10,801 nt of DNA from CAXSEF01 sp964236535 (lineage in GTDB: Bacteria; Pseudomonadota; Alphaproteobacteria; Acetobacterales; Acetobacteraceae). Shown here in pieces: positions 6,724-10,801 of this stretch (positions within the stretch are counted from its first letter, which is position 1; each line of letters opens with the position of its first letter). The position numbers and the translations under genes are program-made. The notes under the pieces were generated by a model that did not search any database, was not told where the DNA came from, and worked only from the letters and a program-made list of their open reading frames with translations. The stretch covers positions 1-10,801 of the forward strand of contig CAXSEF010000105.1 of the NCBI GenBank assembly GCA_964236535.1, in the 5' to 3' direction.

Positions 6724-7653
6724 ATGTCAACGACCTACAATAACCAGCCTGGCCGCGGGTCGGGCCTGGTCGAGACGACCACGACAACGATGGGCGGCGG
6801 CTCGCATACGCATCGCCGCATCTCGTGGTCGGCGATCTTCGGCGGCGTTGTGCTCGTGGTCGCGATCCAGCTTCTGCTGAGTTTGCTTGGAGCCGGCATC
6901 GGACTCGGCACCATCAACACCAACGCCGCGACCACCCCGGACGCCAGCAGCTTCGGCATCAGTGCCGGCATCTGGTGGGTCGTCAGCAGCATTATTGCGC
7001 TGGCTTTCGGCGGCTACGTTTCAGCTTGGCTGGCGGGCATCGAGCTTCGCTGGGACGGACTGCTGCACGGCATCATCACCTGGGGCATCGCGACCCTGCT
7101 GACCATCTACCTGCTCAGTTCTGCCGTCGGCAGCATCGTGGGCAGCGGCTTCTCGGCAGTGGGTAGCGTGGCGTCCGCGGCTGGCAGCACTGTCAAGGAT
7201 GCCGCACAGCCGCTGGCTCAGACCGCCGGCGTGTCGCCCGACATGCTCGGGCAGCAGGCGCAAGCCTACCTGCATCCGGCCAACCCGGATCCGGCCACGA
7301 TGACTCCGCAGGACGCCCAGAAGGAGGTCGTGACCAACCTCACGACATACGCCAAGGGTGGTCCGGATGCGCCCGCGGCGAAGGAGCGCGTCATCAGCAT
7401 CATGGCGGTGCAGCAGCACATCAGCCACGACGACGCTTCCAAGCAGTTCGACACCGCTCAGGCGAAGCTGCAGCAGACCCGTGACCAGGCGGTGCAGACG
7501 GCGAAGAACGCAGCGGACCAGAGTGCGGCGGCTGCTTCGAAGTCTTCCTTTGCCGCATTCGTCGATCTGCTCCTCGGGCTGATTGCCGCGGCAGTTGGCG
7601 GTTCGCTCGCGGTGCAGCGTCGACTGAGCGTCAGCGAGCGTGTGGTACGCTGA
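6724..7653 (+). CDS. Multi-pass membrane protein of the 'PhnA-like' alphaproteobacterial type
   Basis: The product has 309 residues and starts at ATG 6724, six bases after GGGAG. A Thr-rich tail (18-22) precedes a first membrane helix at about 33-62 (ISWSAIFGGVVLVVAIQLLL). The second is about 79-103 (WWVVSSIIALAFGGYVSAWL), the third about 112-141, and a fourth about 277-297 (LLLGLIAAAVGGSLAVQRRL). The loop 145-275 is long, rich in Ala/Gln and predicted helical or coiled (AKLQQTRDQAVQTAKNAADQ), and should lie on one side of the inner membrane. The arrangement matches proteins commonly labelled 'PhnA-like' in Rhizobiales and Acetobacteraceae. That label is inherited and has nothing to do with phosphonate breakdown. 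Function is unknown. Its position behind a DUF2382 stress gene and ahead of other envelope genes suggests a role in membrane stress. Confidence 0.75.
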   Translation: MSTTYNNQPGRGSGLVETTTTTMGGGSHTHRRISWSAIFGGVVLVVAIQLLLSLLGAGIGLGTINTNAATTPDASSFGISAGIWWVVSSIIALAFGGYVSAWLAGIELRWDGLLHGIITWGIATLLTIYLLSSAVGSIVGSGFSAVGSVASAAGSTVKDAAQPLAQTAGVSPDMLGQQAQAYLHPANPDPATMTPQDAQKEVVTNLTTYAKGGPDAPAAKERVISIMAVQQHISHDDASKQFDTAQAKLQQTRDQAVQTAKNAADQSAAAASKSSFAAFVDLLLGLIAAAVGGSLAVQRRLSVSERVVR

Positions 7654-7735
7654 GGCTGGTGTCTGTCCGTCAACAGATATTTTCAACGTCGACCGACAGC
7701 CTTGCTGCGGTTGCGACAAGTTCATGAGGGTCAAG

Positions 7736-8011
7736 ATGAGAACGACGGCTTTTCTGGCTGCCTTGGCAGTGCTGACCACGGGTATTGCAGCAGGTTCCGC
7801 ACACGCCGAGACAGGCGGGTGCCTGAAGTACGGTGCCGCCGGCGCGGTGGGCGGTCACTTGGCCCACCACGGTGTCCTCGGCGCGATGGGCGGATGTGCG
7901 ACCGGGATGTATGTCCGGCACAAGAGCCGGCAGGCCGCACGGGCGCAGCAGGCTGGACAAACCCAGAGCCAGGTCCAGAGTCCCAGCGGCGCGACTGCGG
8001 CTTCCAACTAG
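7736..8011 (+). CDS. Small secreted glycine-zipper protein
   Basis: The product has 91 residues. ATG 7736 is chosen because AGGG (7727-7730) is placed correctly before it and a clean signal peptide follows: MRTTAFLAALAVLTTGIAAG then SAHA, with cleavage after residue 24. The mature part begins ETGGCLKYGAAGAVGGHLAH and continues HGVLGAMGGCATGMYVRHKS. This is a Gly-x3-Gly-type helix hairpin with two cysteines (29 and 54) that could form a disulfide in the periplasm. A Gln-rich disordered tail (70-91) follows. Glycine-zipper peptides of this size often insert in or span membranes; no specific function is known. It is 22 bases ahead of the YidB-family gene and probably in one transcript with it. 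Confidence 0.75.
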   Translation: MRTTAFLAALAVLTTGIAAGSAHAETGGCLKYGAAGAVGGHLAHHGVLGAMGGCATGMYVRHKSRQAARAQQAGQTQSQVQSPSGATAASN

Positions 8012-8033
8012 ATCCTCCAGGAGAGATATTGTT

Positions 8034-8453
8034 ATGGGTCTTCTTGATTCGGTGATTGGCAGTCTGATGGGCGGCGGCGCAGGCGGTACGGCCTCGCCCA
8101 TGGGCGGTGTCCTGTCGAGCCTGCTGGGTGGGGGCGGACAGGCCGGGGGCGGCATGGCCGGCCAGAGCATGGGCGCGATGGGCGGCGGCGGGCTTGGTGG
8201 TCTCGTGTCACAGTTCGAGCAGGCAGGCCTGGGCCATGTCGCCCAGTCATGGGTCGGCAACGGGCAGAACCAGCCCGTGTCGCCGCAGCAGCTGCAGAGC
8301 GTGTTCGGCGAGAACCAGGTGCAGAGCATGGCCAGCCAGGCCGGCATGCAGCCGCAGGACTTTCTGTCGCAGCTGAGCCAGCACTTGCCGAATGCAGTGC
8401 ACGGCATGACTCCGGGCGGGCAGCTGCCCGACGAAGGCACGATGTCGGTCTGA
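8034..8453 (+). CDS. YidB-family (DUF937-type) protein
   Basis: The product has 139 residues and starts at ATG 8034, ten bases after AGGAG. It opens MGLLDSVIGSLMGG and has a long Gly/Met-rich low-complexity part (12-57). The conserved YidB core then follows: GGLVSQFEQAGLGHVAQSWV (55-74), GNGQNQPVSPQQLQSVFG (75-92), and MASQAGMQPQDFLSQLSQHL then PNAVHGMTPGGQLP (99-132). These motifs fit the E. coli YidB family well. YidB proteins are small and helical and their function is not established. There is no signal peptide. It follows the glycine-zipper gene closely, and a UUCG hairpin begins eight bases after its stop codon, so the pair may end a transcript here. Confidence 0.88.
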   Translation: MGLLDSVIGSLMGGGAGGTASPMGGVLSSLLGGGGQAGGGMAGQSMGAMGGGGLGGLVSQFEQAGLGHVAQSWVGNGQNQPVSPQQLQSVFGENQVQSMASQAGMQPQDFLSQLSQHLPNAVHGMTPGGQLPDEGTMSV

Positions 8454-8460
8454 TCCTGCT

Positions 8461-8484
8461 GCCCGCGGCCTTCGGGCCGCGGGC
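8461..8484 (+). terminator. Perfect 10-bp stem with UUCG tetraloop after the YidB gene
   Basis: GCCCGCGGCC (8461-8470) and GGCCGCGGGC (8475-8484) pair fully around TTCG. The C(UUCG)G closing arrangement is an exceptionally stable RNA tetraloop. No T-run follows (TGGTCTGC), so it may work as a Rho-assisted terminator or as a 3' stabiliser rather than a classical terminator. Confidence 0.68.
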
Positions 8485-8531
8485 TGGTCTGCACCGTGCG
8501 GACTCACCAAATCACCCGGAAGGCAGACCGC

Positions 8532-9274
8532 ATGGTTGGGCGTAAGGCTGCAGCACTTCTCACGGCAACGCTTCTTTGCCTGCAATGCGCGCCGAGCCCG
8601 GTGCTGGCGGAGAACCAGATGGGCTACCAGCTGTTTCCGGCTGACCGGGCTGCTGACTTGCCACGCCGGGGTGGAATGCTTGGGATGGACGTTGGCCGGG
8701 CCCAGCAGATTGTCGACGGCGGCATGACCTTCGAGCTGCTGCGGGTGAAGGGTGTGCGCCAGGGTTCGCCTGCCGCCCAGGCCGGCTTCAAGGTCGGGGA
8801 TCAGGTCATCGCCGTCGATGGGCGCGTGTTCCCGAGTGTCGCAGCGTTTGCCGCCTTTGTCGGATCGATGCCGCCCGGGCAGAGAATCGCGATCGACGAG
8901 ATGCCTGCAGGAGCCGGGCCGCAGCAGGCGCAGCGTGTAGCGGTGATGCTGGGCGGGGCAGGGAAGCCTGGCGTCGCCGGCGCGGACAATCAGGCGAGAG
9001 CTTCGAACGGAATGTCCACCGGCACGAAAGTCGCTATTGGAGCGGGAGCAATCGCTCTGTTTGGCTGCTATGAGATGGGCTGTTTTTCCCACTCGAAGGC
9101 CTCGCCCGGCAATCCTGATGTACAGCAGCAGCAGCNNNNNNNNNNNNNNNNNNNNNNNNNNNNNNNNNNNNNNNNNNNNNNNNNNNNNNNNNNNNNNNNN
9201 NNNNNNNNNNNNNNNNNNNNNNNNNNNNNNNNNNNCAGCAGCAGCAGCCGGTGACGACAACCCAGCCGCAATAG
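8532..9274 (+). CDS. Exported PDZ-domain protein with polyglutamine tail (interrupted by assembly gap)
   Basis: ATG 8532 has GGAAGG eight bases upstream and opens a signal peptide (MVGRKAAALLTATLLCLQCA, then PSPVLA), with likely cleavage near residue 26. The mature protein has a short N-terminal part (GGMLGMDVGRAQQIVDGGM) and a PDZ domain at about 66-141: FELLRVKGVRQGSPAAQAGF, KVGDQVIAVDGRVFPS and QRVAVML. PDZ domains bind protein C-termini or unfolded segments. A hydrophobic stretch at 164-185 (GTKVAIGAGAIALFGCYEMG) may anchor it to the membrane. The chain then enters CAG-encoded glutamines (from residue 198) where the assembly has 100 N. After the gap, in the same CAG phase, it reads QQQQPVTTTQPQ and stops at TAG 9272-9274. 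With exactly 100 unknown bases the frame would not match, so the true gap should differ in length. There is no protease domain. It is probably a scaffold or chaperone-like periplasmic protein. Confidence 0.78.
9123..9247 (+). repeat. CAG trinucleotide repeat containing a 100-base scaffold gap
   Basis: Four CAG units plus a C stand before the N run (9136-9235) and four CAG units follow it (9236-9247). Both sides are in the glutamine phase of the PDZ gene. The round number of 100 N is a conventional placeholder, so the actual repeat length is unknown. The break point suggests that reads could not cross a long or variable CAG tract. Confidence 0.85.
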
Positions 9275-9322
9275 CGGGCTTTGTCAGAGGGTGCCTGCAC
9301 GATTTGTCCCAGAAAAGAACTG

Positions 9323-9847
9323 ATGCGTATGCTTTTAGCAACGATTCTGCTGTCCTGCGCTGTGCAGGGCTGCGCAACGGTGCGTCCCCCTCAAGTCGAC
9401 GTGCTGCAGGCACAGCTCTCGACTGCCGGACTGCTCGATCAGCAGCTGCAGGTCCTGCTATGCGTGAGCAATCCGAACCAAAGGGAGCTCGCGTTTTCAA
9501 AGGCCACGGCCAACCTCGACATTGGGGGTCAGCGCCTGGCCAGTGCCGTCAATGAAACGCCTGTCACGCTGCCGCCTCTGGGGTCGGTGACCCTGCCCTT
9601 CCTGGTGGCCACGACCACCCGCAATCTTGTCGGCCAGATCGACAGCATCTTCAGCACTGGTGCCATACACTACACCGTGTCCGGTCACATCGTGCTGCGT
9701 GACTTCTCGGTGATCGGCATTCCCTACTCGGTATCGGGAAAGCTGACGCCACAGAGCGTTGCCGGGGAACTTGTCGGCATGGGTGGCAAACCCGTCGTCC
9801 CGGGCGCCTGCGGCCGCACGCCGCCGGAACCAAACACCGCGTCCTGA
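9323..9847 (+). CDS. LEA type 2 (WHy-domain) lipoprotein
   Basis: The product has 174 residues from ATG 9323 (an in-frame ATG at 9329 is an alternative; both keep the signal sequence). MRMLLATILLSCAVQGCATV is a lipoprotein signal with Cys17 (VQGC) the likely lipidated residue. The mature part has the LEA_2/WHy pattern: LSTAGLLDQQLQVLLCVSNP (32-51) with the usual Asn-Pro turn, the strand ATANLDIGGQRLASAVNETP (61-80), VTLPPLGSVTLPFLVAT (81-97), and IHYTVSGHIVLRDFSVIGIP (115-134) then YSVSGKLT. These are immunoglobulin-like beta strands. LEA type 2 proteins are tied to desiccation and other stresses in plants and bacteria. The lack of Asp at the second lipoprotein position (it has Ala) suggests outer-membrane sorting under the E. 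coli rule. It lies 48 bases after the PDZ gene and is probably co-transcribed. Confidence 0.86.
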   Translation: MRMLLATILLSCAVQGCATVRPPQVDVLQAQLSTAGLLDQQLQVLLCVSNPNQRELAFSKATANLDIGGQRLASAVNETPVTLPPLGSVTLPFLVATTTRNLVGQIDSIFSTGAIHYTVSGHIVLRDFSVIGIPYSVSGKLTPQSVAGELVGMGGKPVVPGACGRTPPEPNTAS

Positions 9848-10100
9848 TCCGCTCGTCGTTCGGGACCACTTACGTTGCAGCGGATGCTCGTTCAATTCTA
9901 CCCGGCGTCTGACACCAAGCGTGCCTGACCAGCCTCGTGACGGTGCGACCCTTGTGGCGGATAGCAAGCTGGTGCCGATCACCTGGTTCGGGCTATGCAC
10001 CTGAGCAGCACGATGCGGGCGATCCCGGCAGTCGAACTTGGATGTAGGAGTGGCAGAGATACCAGCTGACTAAGCATTGATCCGCAAGCACAGCAAGGTT
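9848..10100. other. Non-coding stretch, nothing recognised
   Basis: Open frames on both strands run through this stretch, but none has recognisable family motifs, a credible ribosome binding site or the third-position pattern of the neighbouring genes. ATCCGCT (9847-9853) could pair with AGCGGAT (9879-9885) across a long loop just after the lipoprotein gene, which is a weak terminator at most. Confidence 0.5.
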
Positions 10101-10253
10101 GGGCTTTGCCCAGACCCACCAAAGGCCTGAGGTCTTTGGAACGTCTTCCTTAAGCAAATGAATTCCAAAGGTTCAGCCTTTGGCGGAATCCAGAGGCAGA
10201 GCCTCTGGCCTTGCTTATCTTGGCCGATCACACTCAAGGGCGGTTGGCATGAG
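10101..10253. repeat. Mosaic of short palindromes (interspersed intergenic repeat)
   Basis: Four inverted repeats follow each other: GGGCTTTGCCC (10101-10111), CCAAAGGCCT-GA-GGTCTTTGG (10119-10139, one mispair), CCAAAGG-TTCAG-CCTTTGG (10165-10183) and CCAGAGGC-AGA-GCCTCTGG (10190-10208). The last is followed by a tail, CCTTGCTTATCTTGGCC onwards to 10253, that recurs at 1024-1064. The pattern of GGG-CTTTG-CCC and CCAAAGG/CCTTTGG units resembles the REP/BIME-like elements I associate with intergenic regions of Acetobacteraceae. It ends six bases before the stop codon of the convergent HMA gene, and could serve as a bidirectional transcript end or as a non-autonomous mobile repeat. Confidence 0.7.
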
Positions 10254-10258
10254 TGGTG

Positions 10259-10612
10259 TCAGATCATCGCAACCAGCGCGGCCCGTACTACGTGCTCCAC
10301 CAGCACTTCAGCCAGAGCGCGGGCCAGCATGTTCTTGTTGCGGTGACCGGCGCCGGCCGTCGGGGGTGGCGTCCAGGCTTGCAGCGGATGACCGAATCCC
10401 GCAAGGCTGGCGGCGATCCGATCGCGCGTTCCGGATACGCCGTCATGCAAGACGGTCAGGCTTCCGGTGACTTGGCTCGCCTCGACGGTGGCGATGCCGG
10501 GCAACATCGCAACCCGTTCACGCAGCAGCGCCGCGAGACCGCGATCATGACGCAACGCCTCCACCACGAAGCGCATGCGGCAAGGGAGCTCGTGCACAAG
10601 GACTGCGGTCAT
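10259..10612 (-). CDS. Small HMA-type (heavy-metal-associated fold) protein without CxxC
   Basis: The product has 117 residues. MTAVLVHELPCRMRFVVEAL begins a ferredoxin-like fold: beta strand with PCRMRFVV, helix LAALLRERVAML, strand PGIATVEASQVTGSLTVLHD and helix GTRDRIAASLAGFG. This is the layout of HMA-like domains seen at the front of some P-type ATPases and as stand-alone proteins. The metal-binding CxxC is absent, with a single Cys11 before strand 1. The C-terminal part is a Pro-rich linker and a helix, ARALAEVLVEHVVRAALVAM (98-116), which is common in stand-alone members and may associate with the membrane. The ATG at 10612 has no clear ribosome binding site. Its role may be metal-related sensing or partner binding, but that is an inference. 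Confidence 0.6.
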   Translation of the reverse strand: MTAVLVHELPCRMRFVVEALRHDRGLAALLRERVAMLPGIATVEASQVTGSLTVLHDGVSGTRDRIAASLAGFGHPLQAWTPPPTAGAGHRNKNMLARALAEVLVEHVVRAALVAMI

Positions 10613-10711
10613 TCGGGCGGCACCCGGTTGTGGCGCCCGCCAAGCTAGCCGCCGGGCGTTACAGATCGGTGTGGCGACCGGGTCAGCGGCGTGACAATGC
10701 GAACCGAAACA

Positions 10712-10742
10712 AGCGGGCCAGAGACGCAGTCTCTAGCCCGCT
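10712..10742. other. Strong two-part hairpin at the right edge
   Basis: AGCGGGC (10712-10718) pairs with GCCCGCT (10736-10742), and inside it AGAGAC (10720-10725) pairs with GTCTCT (10729-10734) around the loop GCA, with one mismatch between the two stems. It lies about 100 bases upstream of the HMA start, on the promoter side of that gene, and six bases before a CTAGGTGTTT word also found beside the IS1182 remnant. It could be a terminator of a gene to the right or the subterminal structure of a mobile element. Confidence 0.45.
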
Positions 10743-10801
10743 TCTGCCTAGGTGTTTAGTCCTGGAGTGTGGTGATACGGGTTGGTCTTAGGCCGTTCTG
10801 G

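Noticed and set aside
9136..9235. Run of N as a biological feature
   Set aside because: Exactly 100 N is a conventional assembly placeholder. Only the flanking CAG units are real sequence evidence.
8247..9500. 417-codon minus-strand open frame across the YidB and PDZ genes
   Set aside because: It runs through the N gap, has no recognisable motif, and lies opposite two clear plus-strand genes.
9497..10000. Minus-strand 167-codon open frame opposite the LEA lipoprotein and downstream region
   Set aside because: Most of it is antisense to the lipoprotein gene; the remainder shows no motif and no ribosome binding site.
10101..10208. CRISPR array or tandem repeat
   Set aside because: The units are palindromes of differing sequence with irregular spacing, not identical direct repeats with uniform spacers.

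Overview
The window looks like an accessory stretch of a high-GC alphaproteobacterial genome, most likely a member of the Acetobacteraceae/Rhodospirillales. This placement is an inference. It rests on strong G/C bias at third codon positions, IS1182- and IS5-type transposase remnants, a string of short CCAAAGG/CCTTTGG-type palindromes of a kind I associate with that family, and small envelope proteins of alphaproteobacterial type. One 100-base run of N (9136-9235) is a scaffold gap inside a CAG repeat.

Layout. Positions 1-1971 (minus strand) are decayed: an IS1182-family transposase pseudogene that runs off the left edge, then an alpha/beta-hydrolase (dienelactone hydrolase type) pseudogene. 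Both carry several frameshifts. Positions 2084-4326 (plus) hold a translationally coupled pair: a radical SAM enzyme with a second C-terminal cysteine set, and an exported DUF547 protein whose GTG start overlaps the radical SAM stop codon. Positions 4327-4829 hold a short IS5-family transposase remnant (minus) and then a more A/T-rich promoter region. That region has a near-consensus sigma70 promoter and a perfect 12-bp palindrome in front of a TetR-family regulator (4830-5492). Positions 5493-5813 are non-coding and rich in inverted repeats, including a perfect 26-bp palindrome.

Positions 5814-9847 (plus) form a run of six same-strand genes that reads as an envelope/stress cassette: a DUF2382 (YsnF/AvaK-type) stress protein, a four-helix 'PhnA-like' membrane protein, a secreted glycine-zipper peptide, a YidB-family protein, an exported PDZ protein with a polyglutamine tail, and a LEA-type-2 lipoprotein. 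Hairpins at 6679-6702 and 8461-8484 probably divide it into transcription units or set relative expression. Five of the six are predicted to act in or at the membrane or periplasm; the YidB and DUF2382 proteins lack signal peptides.

Positions 9848-10258 are non-coding and end in a mosaic of small palindromes. Part of that mosaic recurs at 1008-1064 beside the IS1182 remnant. A small HMA-type protein is encoded on the minus strand at 10259-10612. The right end carries a strong hairpin (10712-10742) and a 10-base word also found at the outer edge of the IS1182 remnant.

The most interesting items are the radical SAM/DUF547 pair, the envelope cassette with its polyglutamine PDZ protein (where the assembly broke), the 26-bp palindrome ahead of the cassette, and the promoter/operator arrangement of the TetR gene.
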